Shown: positions 19,831 to 31,243, counted from the stretch's first letter. The stretch is DNA of 33,224 nucleotides from Cristatella mucedo (GCA_009760855.2 WPIO01000318.1:1-33224), one strand, 5' to 3'. Numbers and translations: made by a program. Notes: a model not told the origin generated them from the letters alone.

Positions 19831-20045
19831 TAATAATAATAATCATAATGCATCAGATAAAGCATCCTTAGAGAACTCAATCTCTTTTTCGGCGCTTTAA
19901 ATTTGCTGCAAAGCGAAATGCGATTGAATGGTGAGTAACATCATGCTTGATAAACATGAATAACATGGTTAGGGTTGACATGCACAGGGTCATCATGAAA
20001 ATGTGGTTAGGGGCAGCATGCACAGTGTCAGAACGCGTAAGCACG
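19831..20045 (-). mobile_element. Type 1 3'-UTR fragment (copy I)
   Basis: (AAT)n tail, hairpin region and 3' UTR only, colinear with 871-1100 of copy A. It is severely 5'-truncated, as is usual for incomplete target-primed insertion. Confidence 0.88.
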
Positions 20046-20774
20046 ACTGATAATCACTGTTCGTGGTCTTCTGGTATAGCTAACATATGCCGGACATGAT
20101 GTACAAAATGGCTAAGGGAGATTAAACGCTGCGGTGATGTAATAGACAGCCATTTTGCACACGAGTTGAGATGAGTTCTGGCTCCAAGCTTGGAGCAGCA
20201 AGAAAGATGTAGTAACCATAGAACGATTGCGAAAGCTGATAAACCTCCGTAGCCGACTATTAGAGTCGTTGTTGAGATGCATATTTTTATATTTATTATT
20301 TTTTATATTTTTTTCTATTTTCTATTTTTTATTTACATGCTTTTCAATTTTACGTTTACGTCAGGGCTGTGGTTGTGGCTGTGCCGTGATTTGGAACTTA
20401 CAGCTAATCTCTGACCTTAGCCCAAGTCTGTGGTACCGACGATTCTTTGGCAGCTATGCCAACGTGCAGGGGACCCATGGCATTAGTCAAGTGACGACCG
20501 GACTAGCATTTTTAACGGGGCTGGGTTCGGAAACTGAAAATTTTCATGAAATTTAAAAGACATCAATTAGGTTTTGTTAAACTTTGTCTGGAGCGAACGA
20601 GGCAGCTAGCTATCCACATCTATCAAAGTTTGCACCGCCTTTCGGTCGTGGAGCTGCCTTTAATTTACGATAGGTATTGGGCAAGGTTGAAGCTGATTTA
20701 GAAAATTCGACAAAATGCAAGTTCATTTTTTGCATTACAATTCCTTTATTATTTATCAATTAGTCCACTGGGTC
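20046..20774. other. No gene seen
   Basis: Contains a T-rich tract (20280-20345) whose open frame translates to a low-complexity Phe/Leu run. No supported exon or element was found. Confidence 0.5.
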
Positions 20775-21305
20775 AGATTATAAATATTGCGGCAAGGCTA
20801 GTCTTCAAGTACTAGCGGTTGGAGCACGTTTCATTTTTGGTAAAAGAGCTTAGATGAATGCCGGTTGAGCAACGGCTACAGAGCAAAGCTCTTATGCTGA
20901 CCCACAAGGCCCGCTACGGCTTGGCTCCTTCGTACCTAGCTGAGCTGCTGCATCAGTTTCAGCCAGTTTGCACGCTCAGGTCCTGTGTGGAAAATTAATG
21001 AGCTGTTCCATTCCTCCACTTAAAGACCGTTGGGGACAGAAGCTTGAGCTCTGCAGGTCATAGACTGTGGAACTCGCTTTCACAATTCTAAAGAGACGAC
21101 AACTACTCTCCTACTGCCGACTATGGCTGATCTCTTTTAGCTGTCCTGAGCTGCTACTTCCATGCTACTTACTACCTCAACTGCTCTCCTACCCTCAGCA
21201 ATGCATCGCACTTTCTCTAAGTTACGTGAGACAAAATATGTTGGCTAACGAATTGTTACGGAAAGGTGTTTATGCTGTGAGCGTGCTTTATGTAACTTTC
21301 CGGCA
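20775..21305 (+). mobile_element. Type 2 retrotransposon 3' portion, first of a tandem pair
   Basis: Covers the C-terminal reverse transcriptase region (AARLVFKY, THKARYGLAPSYLAELLHQF) and the 3' UTR up to CTTTCCGGCAA. It then switches directly into a second type 2 copy. The last 230 bases or so are about 92% identical, by eye, to the matching part of the second copy. Confidence 0.82.
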
Positions 21306-22440
21306 ACTGTTCTCCATGTCGACATAACCTCCGGAAGAAGTGATTAGGGCCCATGGAATAGGATATCGCTTTCATGCTGACGATACTGAGTTGCATTTGT
21401 CATTCCAAGCGTCGACCTCCTCTGCAGCAACAGAGAAACTGCATGCCTGCCCTGCCGATGTTCGATCCAGTATGTCCGAAAACTTCCAGACCTTAAATGA
21501 CGATAAAACTGAAGTGCGCTCATAGGACCCCTAAGCGTGTGGCTGGATTAAAAGGCTTCGCTCCTGTAATAGGTAATGCTGTTATGCGACCATCGCCACG
21601 TGCTCGGAAATTAAGTGTCGGTTTCAACAGCTGCCACAATTTGAAAAGCTTCACTCTAAAGACTGCTTATACAGCTACCCTTCACGTCCAACCCCTATCC
21701 CTAGTTAGGAGCTGTCTTCTACAGTGGCTTGTAAAAACTTCAACTAGCTCCTTTGTTCTGTCTCGGCTTGTTTATTGCAGTTGCTTTTTAACGGGGCTAT
21801 CAAAGAAAGCTATTAGGCTGGTGCAGCTTACTATGAATATGGCTGCGAAGCTATTCTATAAGTACCAGAGGTTTGAGCATGTGTCTCATTTCCTAGAAGA
21901 ACTAGGATGGATTCTGGTTAATCGACGGATTCAGAGCAATGTTCCTACGCTGACCCACACGGCTCGCCACGGTTTGCCTCCTTCATACCTAGCTGAACTG
22001 GTGCATCAGTTGCCACCTCCTGCCGCCATCAGGTCTCATGTCGACAAAAAAAAGCTGTTCCATTCCTCAGATTATACCATTGGCTACAGAAGCTTGAGCT
22101 CTGCAGGTTATAGACTGTGGAACTCGCTTTCACAATTCTAAACAGACGACAACTACTCTCCTACTGCTGACTATGGCTGACCTTTTTTAGCGGTCCTGAG
22201 CTGCTACTTCCATGCTACTTACTACCTCAACTGCTCTTCTACTATCAGCTTTGCATCGCACTTTCTCTTTGTTACGTGAGACAAAGTATGTTGGCTAACG
22301 AATTGTTACGGAAAGTTGCTTATGCTGTAAGTGTGCTATATGTAACTTTCCGGCATACAACCCACACAGTCTTTATGACTTGGTGGAGTTACAGACGGAG
22401 ATACTTGACGTTACATATTGCGACCCCAACATGTTGTGAT
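21306..22440 (+). mobile_element. Type 2 retrotransposon from the catalytic motif to the 3' end, second of the pair
   Basis: Begins at LFSMST within the VLGPLLFSMYT block and carries HGIGYRFHADDTELHLSFQA, so here the catalytic Asp pair is intact. MSENFQTLNDDKTEV follows. The frame then shifts (21497-21525) into a second open piece running to 22141, which ends NSLSQF. The 3' UTR extends to about 22440. The 3' boundary matches that of the type 2 copy at 15660-16425, so this is the same ancestral insertion in the duplicate locus. Confidence 0.85.
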
Positions 22441-22779
22441 CAAGCGGCAAGCAAGCTGGAGGTATAGGAAGACGACCAGCTGAACGTAGGTTGCGAAAAT
22501 TTAATGAAGATAGTGAGAGAGAGACTGAGAATAAGCTGTTAAAAATTGCTTAACATTGAAGATTCTGCAGTTGGTTGAGTAGCCTTAAGTATTGGAAACG
22601 TATGGCAACGTCGTGTTTAACAAACAAAAGGGTAGCGCTCTTAGCTTCGAAGCTCGTTTATGTAAATTACTTTGGAAGCTTGGCCACACTATAAGTGGGC
22701 AATGAAGTTTCAACGTCTCGTTGACTGTGTGAACATATAACGCTGACCTTACACGCCAGCCGTTTCTTTTAATTCGTAG

Positions 22780-22852
22780 GTTCGACGGGTGCAACTGGTG
22801 CTTTTGTGAGTATAGATATAATCCAGCATGCACACTTATACTATGCAATTAG
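22780..22852 (+). CDS. Second pacifastin-type cysteine exon (paralogue or alternative exon)
   Basis: Same length (73 nt), same phase (one base, then codons), same acceptor (TTCGTAG) and same TAG stop as exon 2 at 16727. It translates to FDGCNWCFCEYRYNPACTLI followed by LCN, keeping all five cysteines, Asn after the first, and CTx3C. It lacks the usual Gly after the fourth cysteine (Arg here). Of the 23 residues, nine differ from exon 2, while only three codons differ silently (TTT/TTC, TGC/TGT, CTC/CTT). The reactive loop is CTLILC, with Leu as likely P1 and a different P1' (Ile for Lys). No intact exon 1 is found upstream; the decayed leader at 19011 lost its ATG. It is either a pseudogene part, an exon reached by splicing from exon 1 at 15015, or served by an unseen first exon. 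Confidence 0.6.
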
Positions 22853-22951
22853 CAACGTCAAGCAGCCCAGATGAGGGCCATCCGAAGCCTCGTAAGTAGT
22901 ACCAGTTTCTCGCTAGAGGGAGTACTTCTGCAACCAAAAGCTCTGATTTTT

Positions 22952-23786
22952 TCAAAGCGACCTCTCGTTAGACGACCATATCAGCTCCACAGTCAAATCC
23001 GCCTATTTTCAGCTTCATAACATTGCTAAAATTCGGGCTTGTTTAGATAAAGATACAACGTCCAAGTTGGTCCATGCATTCGTAACATCTCGTCTCGACT
23101 TCAGCAACTCACTGCACACTGGCCTACCAGCATGTGCGATCGGGCGATTGCAGCTGGTGCAAAACTCTGCAGCTAGGCTTGTCTGTCGTGAGCGTCGCAG
23201 TTGCCACATTACTCCACTTCTCGCCGACCTACACTGGCTACCAGTCAAGCGACGGATTGACTTCAAGGTTTTTTCCCTCACTTTTAGGTCCCTTCATTCT
23301 ATGGCTCCAGCCTATCCGCCAGATATACTACCCCATCAGGCTAAGCATCGTACCACCAGCTTTTAGGAATCCAACAGTGTAGAAATACCTCATACAAACC
23401 TTAAATCCTTTGGAGACCGTGCATTTAGTTCATATGCTCTTAAAGCCTGGAACTCCCTCCCAACCTGCGTCAGAACATCCCCTGACCTGACCACATTTAA
23501 AAGGAACCTAAAAACACACCTATTTAGGACAGCATTTAGTGGGTCCCCGTGATTCGTCCTTCATGTGCTTATGCGTGCCGACACTGTGCATGCTGCCACT
23601 AACCACATTTGCATGCTGACCCTGGGAATGTCACCCCTAAGCATATTATTCATTTCGTTTGTTTTTTCAAGAATGATTTTACATACCATTCAATTGCTTT
23701 CACTTTACAGCAAATGTATAGCGCCTAGAGAGAGATTAAGTTCTCTGAGGGCGCTTTATCAAGTGAATTATTATTATTTTTATTTT
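22952..23786 (+). mobile_element. Type 1 retrotransposon, 5'-truncated, inserted in the duplicated locus (copy C)
   Basis: Starts in the FQSDLSLDDHISSTVKSAYF region, continues through VTSRLDFSNSLHTGLPACAI, LVQNSAARLVCRERRSCHIT and LADLHWLPVKRRIDFKVFSL, then the 3' UTR, the hairpin (AGCGCC with GGCGCTTT, about 23720-23757) and an ATTATTATTTTTATTTTG tail. An in-frame TAG occurs near 23364. Block Q copy 1 keeps the empty site at about 16886-16900, so both ends of this insertion are defined. It looks younger than copies L and M. Confidence 0.9.
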
Positions 23787-24644
23787 GCAGCGATCAGCTA
23801 AAGTGTCTTAAACCTATAATACACACTCTAGACCTAGATGAACTCTGCGGAATTGTAAGGTGATGTGAATGTGCAAGTCATGCCATTAACGGATTTGAAT
23901 TTTTCTTGTGGTGGTCACCTCAGCTTGCCAATTTCAGTTGCGGAAAACTCGTTCTCAAAACAAAACCAGACTGCAACGGTTTGACTGCTTATGTTGGGCC
24001 GCTGCAGCAACTGACCTCTCGGTTTAGTAACCCTGCGAGAAAGCCCTTGCATAGTTCTAATTATGTTTATGCATTACTTTTAAAGTGCCCATTCGGAGAG
24101 AAAGAGAAAGGTTGCTGTCGCCGGAAAACGCGATCCTATTAATTAGCCCCAACCTTTGTTATAAAAACACGGGTGATCGCCGAGAAACTCAGTTTCATAA
24201 TTATGATAGGAAAAATATAAAATACTACCCTTAAAGAGGTATAATACTAACGGTAACAATTGTTTGTGTGAACACGAGAAATCTTCTATAATGGCAACTG
24301 AGACAATAGTGCAAGCAAATATTGTTTTCAGTTCGCTTGATAGATCTCTTCAAGGTACTTACAGGCAAGAATTTAGTAAACTCATCCCTGAAGACCTTCT
24401 TTAAATATAATTGAACATAACAATAGAGCTTTAATCCCTCGCTTGGTTGTTCTTTACCTGATGATGCCAATGCTGGATTGTATGCCTTGCTTTCCGCATG
24501 TATTTGAGCAGCATTAGGAGCAGAAACTTGAGTGACCTAATGGGATAAACAGGCAACATGTGTGAGATTTCATTTATCTTAAAGTATGAAAATCAAGTAA
24601 AAGGTTCGATTTGTAAGAATATCGGCTCTCATTGCTATCTGCAG

Positions 24645-24715
24645 TCCTCGACCATAACGATCAGCAAATGCTAGTGGATTTTACTAAGGAGCCGTGGAAT
24701 TGTTTAACAACTTAA
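24645..24715 (+). pseudogene. Exon 3 counterpart in locus copy 2
   Basis: The acceptor tract TTGCTATCTGCAG (to 24644) is kept. The frame reads LDHNDQQMLVDFTKEPWNCL and stops at TAA 24713-24715, eleven codons short of copy 1. Confidence 0.4.
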
Positions 24716-24880
24716 TCCGAAAACCTGCACGAGTCTTTCAAAAAAAATCACAGACCGCTACAGTTAAATTAAATGAGCAGTGAAGACTTATTTTTACTGC
24801 GGGGATCGGTGTTAAAGTGTGCTGTCATTATTTAAAAATTTACTGTCTTACATACCTTTCTCGAACTCTCTGTGAAATAT

Positions 24881-25159
24881 TTGCCCGGCTTGTCATAACT
24901 GGCAGAATGCCTAAAACCGATTGTTGCCGACATTCTGGATGCATTGTTCACATGACTAAGTGCAAATGTTAAACTGTCTCGTCCATGCTGCTCGTGGCAT
25001 ACTCCCAGCATTAGACAATCATAGAAATCAAATTACTATGTTAAAAAGCGTACCAACAATCAGGACTGGCTGACCGTCGACATAACATTCAAGATCAAAC
25101 TGAATTCCTAACACTTCTTCATAGCTAAAGCCAAACTTGCTTTCAAAATACCATCATAC
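24881..25159. other. No gene seen
   Basis: Unique-looking spacer between block Q copy 2 and a type 1 3' end. Confidence 0.5.
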
Positions 25160-25420
25160 TATTATAGACATACACTTGATAAAGTGCCCTCAGGGAACTA
25201 TATCTTTTGATAGGCGCTTTGTATTTGCTGTAAAAAAATTTGATCGAATGATGAGTGGTCTCATGCTTGTCAAACAACACGAATACAATGGTTAGGGCTT
25301 AAATACACGGGGTCAGCATGCAAATGTTACTAGTGGCAGCATGTAGAGCGACATCATGCATAAGCACATAAAGGATGAATCACAGGGACCCACTAAATAC
25401 AGTCATAAATGAGGTGCGTT
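25160..25420 (-). mobile_element. Type 1 3'-UTR fragment (copy D)
   Basis: Hairpin region (ACTTGATAAAGTGCCCTCAG) and 3' UTR as far as the stop-codon area, colinear with 900-1155. The short-repeat tail is nearly lost. Confidence 0.85.
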
Positions 25421-25794
25421 TGCTAGAACTCAATGGAATTGAATATCGGCACTCCAAAAGTTCTGACGATCGGCACATTTGCCTGCAAGACAGCACAATA
25501 CCTAGCATTGTTTTTTCGTAGCCTCTAAATCTTAAAGATAGAAAATGTCACAGAGTTCATTAGAAAAAAGGCATATTCAATCCTATTCACAACTACTGGC
25601 ACTCGGTCTGCATGAATTGTTCTTTTTCTACTTACAGTAGCTAAACCTGTATTGTAAATGTTGTCAATAATTCATTGAGATACCTTTTTTCCAGAGCATC
25701 TCAAAGTCGTAGAAAGGTATTCGAGCATATAGCTCCCTAAATACATGATCTACATCGATTATTATTGTCGATAAGGTAGTCAGGTATGTGTAAA
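25421..25794. other. No gene seen
   Basis: AT-rich sequence without supported features. Confidence 0.5.
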
Positions 25795-25872
25795 AATAAT
25801 AATAATAATAATGCGCTTAATCAAACGCCCTCAGAGAACTCATTCTCTTTCTAGGTGCTTTCCATTTGCTAC
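25795..25872 (-). mobile_element. Type 1 hairpin-only fragment (copy E)
   Basis: (AAT)n followed by only the terminal hairpin region (CAAACGCCCTCAGAGAACTC, then CTTTCTAGGTGCTTT). Confidence 0.8.
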
Positions 25873-25998
25873 ACTATTGATTTGGGTTTCCCGAAAAAAC
25901 TCTAATTGATTAGCACTGTCTGGGGTCTCTTGTAGCTTATTACACGAAAAAGACTTCGGGTATGGTGTTAGGATTCCCCCATCTGGAGACTTCACACG

Positions 25999-26235
25999 GT
26001 AACCAAGAAAATGGCTCACTCTGAGTGCCCTTTAACGTACTGCCATGACTACTGATAGTCAAACGGCTTGGTGGACGCTGGCTTCAAGGACTAAGGATTA
26101 GACGGGCACAATTATGGATCACAGTGAGGCAATGTATGAACATTCCGCTTGCCAGGACTCAACAGTAGAGCGGGTGGATATTTTCCAGCAAACGTACAAC
26201 AGGAGGAAATGGGGACAGCAAGCTGTTTATTTAAT
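25999..26235 (+). repeat. Duplicated unit Y, copy 2
   Basis: Second copy of 19138-19370, directly joined to block Q copy 3. Confidence 0.82.
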
Positions 26236-27250
26236 ATGCCTATTCTACGGAATTGAAAGTCGCATTGAACGTGAAAGTCATGCTAATAATAAAATTTGAC
26301 CTTTTTTGTGCTCGCCGCCTCATCTTGCCAATTACAGTGGCAGAAAACTCGATCTCAAAACAGGACCAGACAGTAACGGTTCAATTGCTAATGTTCGGCC
26401 GCTGCAACAACTAGCCGCTCTGCTGATTAACCCGTTGCGAAAGCCTCTCCATGGTCCTTTCTGTGTTTATGCATCACTTTTACCGTATTCATTCGGAGAG
26501 AGAATAAAAGAGAGCTATCGCAGGAAAACCCGATCTTAAAAATTGTCCTGGACTTTCGTCCTATGAAACACAAGTGGTCACAGAGTAAGCCGGTTTTATA
26601 TTAATTATAGGACTAAAAACAGATACTGCCTTTGACAAAGTAAAAACTAACGATACAAATTTCTCTCGTGAACACAAGATATCTTCGTTCGTAGCAACTC
26701 ATACAATAGTGCATGTAATATTGTTTTCACTTCGTTTGATAGATCTGTTTGAGGTACTTATTGGCCAGAGTTCAGTAAGCTCATGCCTGAAGAACCTTTT
26801 TTTAAATATAATTACACATAACGATAGAGCTAAAATCGTTTGCTAGGTTGTTCTTTACCTAAAAAAGCCAATGCTTGTTTGTACGCCTAGCTTGCCATGT
26901 GTATTTGTACAGTATACACCAGCAGAAAATTGAGAGACGTAATGGCTTAAGCAGGCAACCTGAGAGAAATAACATTTAGTTCGGAGTGTGAACGTCAAGT
27001 AAAACGTATGACTTGTAATACTATGGGCTCTTATTGCTCTCTGCAGACCTCGACAGTAACGATCAGCAAATGGTAGTCGACTTTACGGGAGAGCCGCGGG
27101 ATTGATCAAAAAACTTCATCTGAAAGCCTGCACGAGTCTTTCAAATAATGAATGTGGAAAGCTACGATTAAATAGAACGAGCAGTGCACTTATATTTCTA
27201 CCGTGGAGATGAATGATAGAGTATGCTATCGTTTTCTGAAAATACACTGT
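26236..27250 (+). repeat. Duplicated inhibitor-locus block Q, copy 3 (partial, lacks exon 2)
   Basis: Begins at the equivalent of about 16962 (CTACGGAATTG), so exon 2 is missing. Intron 2 and the exon 3 region follow in the same order as in copies 1 and 2. Confidence 0.85.
27047..27105 (+). pseudogene. Exon 3 counterpart in locus copy 3
   Basis: The acceptor TTGCTCTCTGCAG (to 27046) is conserved. The frame reads LDSNDQQMVVDFTGEPRD, then TGA at 27103-27105. Confidence 0.4.
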
Positions 27251-29271
27251 CGTCACTGCATCGCCAAAGGTTGGTTCAGGACAGCATTTGTTTTCGCAAG
27301 AATTCACAATTAAGAATAGCACTTAAAAGCATGAATATCCGTCTGTCAGAGCTTATGGTGATGCCAGCAAAACCGAGGGCTTATGCATTCAGGTCTCAGC
27401 TTGCCGAAAGGAGCTTTTGGAGCCGTGATGGAACACTAGGGAAGGCGGTTGCGTTCCCTGGCTTCGGCCTCTTGGCAGAGAGATCGAATCCTGCCGTGGG
27501 CGATCATTTGCAGTCACTACAAGCGGTGTTGATAGCCCTAAAGATCTTCTGTCACCACACTAAAGCAGCTATTAAGTCAGCTAGTATTATCAGCAGTATT
27601 TAAATCTGGCAAAGTATGCAGCCCTATGACATGGAACACTGCAAGTGTTACAATTCTATAAATACTGACATACAGAGTTACGACATTTAATTATTGAGAA
27701 TAAATCTCAAATAGAGCTTCTGCTCACAGAAAATACGACCAAATAAGTTTGGCACCTTAACACTCACCGTCGTAAGGGAAAAATACCCGGATTTAATATT
27801 CATTGTATTCACTTTAACAATATTCGTCTCCCTAATCCTTGTCTTCTTCAAAGAATGGAGATAATCACCACATGGTCGTAACTAAGCTAAGTTTTTCGAC
27901 GTGAATGTACAGCGAAATTTTTGAACGGCATTGAATTTTTCAAAGCCAATGCAGTCATACCGGTAAAGTCCAGCCGACACTACGACTTAAAAAGTGACGA
28001 GTTTTCAAAGAAATAGCAGTGTGACGACGACTCATAAATAATGACCGGACTTTTAAAACCGGTAAGTCCAACCTGTCTATTATTATGAAGTAGCCGAACG
28101 TCACACATGGCTACACCAGTGCACAACACATGAGTAAACAAATGAGGGTCGTCGTTGTGCATGCGATGAGCATCGGTTACAGGCTTAATACTCGAAGTGA
28201 AGACACTATCTGTGGTGGCTGTGTTCTTAATAATAACCTTTTATAGTCAGCCTTACTTTAATAGCAGCTGAAGAACCTTCTATCGCGAGCGGGCTATGGC
28301 GAGCACTGATAATGAAAACTAAAGATTGCTTACTGCAGGACACGATCCCGTGGCCTAAACCACGAAGAGGAACCTCTTTATTTCATGGGTCGAGACCCAA
28401 GGACTTCAGATATTGTATCTGAGCAACACAGGTGATCGCAATCACCCCACTTTTGTGCACCAGAAACTTTAAATTCATAGCTAGCTGCTACCTAAAATTT
28501 CTTCTCCAAATATGTTGGGAAAGCAATTTCAACTAGAGGCTCTTACTAAGTACATATGAATAAGTAGAATGCTTTAGCGAGACCACGTTTGAGGTCGGGT
28601 TAGAATAATTGATTTGTTTCAAACGAAATAGCGCTTTCTACCATGCATCCCAACCTGCATAGGTGCCCTCCTTCACACTGCCTGCAGAATGTTTTCTGTA
28701 AGTCTTAGTTTACATAGTGATCAGTTTGGACTAAACTGCAAGCGCAGGCTAAGCAGTAGAGAGCTAATGCATCGGACTGCCTGGTTAATGAAACAGCTCT
28801 AACTTCAACTGAACTAAACACAGTCCGTAGGAACTCACTGATGCCCCTGCACGCATTTTCAGCTGATACGCTGGTTCTGGAGCGAAGTGATCATCACAGT
28901 AGCTTTATGCATGGTACACACCTTGGCGTTCCTCTCTTCCTTCACGGGTATGAGCATAGTTCACTTTGCACGTCCTCTCGTTTGCGATTTTTCAGAGTAA
29001 AGCCTTTTTGCTTCCTCTGCTCCCTTTCAGTTGCCACTCTCACTTATTCGGTCACCCACTCTCTCCCTCTCACAGCTTATACTCACATGCTTTCGTTTAG
29101 TGGCCCTCTACAATCTACTTTCACTATTCGTCAATGCTTAGTGACTTCTTCGGCCTCTTTGGCCTGAGTTCTTGAATATCAAATAAATTACAGAGGACTC
29201 CTTGAGAAAAGGAAACGGTGAGCGAGCAAGCTGCTCAGCAAGTTACATTCACATGGTGTCTCGCTTTACTG
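27251..29271. other. About 2 kb with no convincing gene
   Basis: The longest frame with an ATG is 27331-27603 (90 codons, RAYAFRSQLAERSFW and so on). It is open and moderately GC-rich but shows no recognisable domain. A frame at 28841-29167 (108 codons) is rich in Ser/Leu and also unrecognised. Neither has splice or family support. A SINE-like scrap lies at 28315-28385. Confidence 0.5.
28315..28385 (-). repeat. Possible SINE fragment, partner of 3625-3705
   Basis: On the minus strand, CTGCAGTAAGCAATCTTT and the preceding GGGATCGTGTC parallel the repeat at 3625-3705. Confidence 0.3.
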
Positions 29272-29795
29272 CGAATAATATAATCATAATAATAACGCAC
29301 TCTTGCTAACCCGCCCACAGAGAAATTAATGTCTTTCTAGGCACTTTACAGGGCTCTGTAAAGGAAACACGATCGAATGGTGAGTGCGTTTTTAATATAT
29401 TTTTAAATGTGATAAAGTCGGGAGACGTCGTGACTCAAGTCGGAAGTTAGTTTCATACTTTGGGAGCACACGAACTAAAGGCACGGTCTCCACAGGATGT
29501 GAGGTTCGTGCGAGGTAGAGCTCAACGGTTAGATTCCGAAGAGCGAGTGGTACGATGCGGTGCCTGGTGGGGGAGTAGATGTGATACGTAGGCTAGATCA
29601 AAAGAATGTAGGGACCATAAAGTGAGTGGCAAAACCTTGAAGTCGATAAAATGCTTGACTGGGAAGCAGTGCAGGTCGGCGAGAAGTGGTGTGATGTGGC
29701 AACTGAGTGGCACACGACAGAAAGCCTAGCTGGCAAGCTTTTCACCAGCTGTAAGTGCATGATCGCACAGTCGGGGGCTGCTGAATCAGCTAGTA
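29272..29795 (-). mobile_element. Type 1 retrotransposon 3' portion (copy F1)
   Basis: (AAT)-rich tail, worn hairpin region and C-terminal reverse transcriptase remnants (CHITPLLADLHCFPVKHFID). The 3' UTR is largely deleted: the sequence passes from about 29390 straight into the C-terminal coding region. Confidence 0.82.
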
Positions 29796-29799
29796 GTAG

Positions 29800-30215
29800 A
29801 TCAGATGAGTTGGCTTGAGCTAAAGAATGAATGAACCTAAAAGTGAGTGACAGAACTTTGAAGTCGATGTGCTGCTTGACTTAGAGCCAGTAGATGTCGG
29901 TGAGAAGGGATGTTATATGGCAACTACGTTGCTCACGATTGACTTGCCTAGCTGCAGAGTTTTACACCAGCTGTAAGCAACTGATTGCACAGGCCATATA
30001 CCAGCTAGCGGTGAGTTAGGCATGTCGAGACGGGATGTAAAAAATGCATGGACCAATTAAGATGTGGTATCCCTGTCTTATCAAGCCCGAATTTTAACGA
30101 TGTTATGCAGCTGAAAGTAGGTAGACTAGGCTGTGAAGCTGATGTGGTCCTCTGATGACATGTCACTTTGGAACAGGATGCCAGGACGTATGCTGGCAGA
30201 GCCAACCAAAGACAA
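29800..30215 (-). mobile_element. Type 1 retrotransposon middle portion (copy F2), overlapping F1 in content
   Basis: Restarts at the equivalent of copy A 1345 and runs to about 1765. Roughly 180 bases of the element are therefore present in both F1 and F2 in the same orientation. A second insertion next to the first, or a tandem duplication, would explain it. Confidence 0.78.
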
Positions 30216-31092
30216 GTTTGAAAAATTAGTATGGAGATCGAAATAGAGATGCAGACGCCAGCCTACGACAGTGCTGTGCCTGGACGTCGTCTGCCGGTTC
30301 TAGGCTGAGACGGGACCTGAGATCTTGACTGACCAATCGCGGTGCAGACTTCCTGCAGCTGACTCTAGCAACGGCACTGGCCAATCTGGAGTGCAGCGTT
30401 CCTGAGCCTAGGCGACAGGAAGCTCCATTAGCATTAAGGTCTGCGATAGTTGGTTATTAAACGTTGCCGTGTTCGGTTGTGTTCCGAGTGCTTAAGTCGT
30501 TTGCTGATTAGCAATACTCGCACACACATACGCTGACAACATAAGGATACGATTACAAACATCCACGAGCATTCAACATTCCTAGAGTAAAAAAAGTCTG
30601 GGACTATATTGTAATATATTGAAAAATAACTTACACCGCGACTCGTTGAGATATGATGATGACGTCTATTCAACTTGATGCATCAGAGTCGGACTGCAGG
30701 CAGAAGAAAAGGTGAATCTAGAGTCGCTGTCAGTATTCCTACTTTGAGCCACATTGATGCAGCTATGGCTAAATCTACCAGAAAAACACTGATATAACTT
30801 GTTCCTAGTTTTTTTATCATAATAAATACTAGGATGTTATGAGTTAAAACGTTGCTGAGGCAGCTTAAATATTGAGTTGATATCTGACTTTAAGTTTGGA
30901 GCTGGACAAGAATTGTTGGTGGCCTTGGCTAATTTTGGAAGCCTGTTTTTATTTTTGGCTGACCGATAGATGTATCTGTACTATCCGGATTGAATTTAAT
31001 TGGTCTGTTCATGATCATTTGGAGATGGTTGGAAGCCTTTCAAGCTGGCTATAAAATCTCTTACCCCATTGGCTGAATCCACAGTGATATAC
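30216..31092. other. No gene seen
   Basis: No supported exon, element or repeat. The open frame at 30434-30673 on the minus strand has no recognisable content. Confidence 0.5.

Positions 31093-31243
<151 letters not shown>

Larger units (their letters stand above)
22441..24880 (+). repeat. Duplicated inhibitor-locus block Q, copy 2
   Basis: Colinear with 16426-18060 and interrupted by type 1 copy C (22952-23786). It keeps exon 2 and its splice sites, the intron 2 middle segment, and an exon 3 start with an early stop. Confidence 0.88.

Noticed and set aside
20227-20556. 109-codon frame with a strongly hydrophobic stretch.
   Set aside because: The hydrophobic part is a translated T-rich tract (Phe/Leu run), not a credible membrane protein.
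17010-26539. A 62-78 codon frame present in all three block Q copies (17010-17198, 23906-24142, 26306-26539), sharing PLQQL and KPLH.
   Set aside because: Comparing copies 2 and 3 codon by codon, changes fall on first and second positions as often as on third. There is no proper ATG, and the frame lies in the intron between exons 2 and 3. It is similar only because the DNA is duplicated.
27223-27603. 126-codon open frame (90 codons from its ATG at 27331).
   Set aside because: No recognisable domain, splice support or second copy. The length is within chance for 33 kb read in six frames.
28841-29167. 108-codon open frame starting with ATG.
   Set aside because: Biased Ser/Leu/Thr composition from pyrimidine-rich DNA, no known motif and no splice or promoter support.
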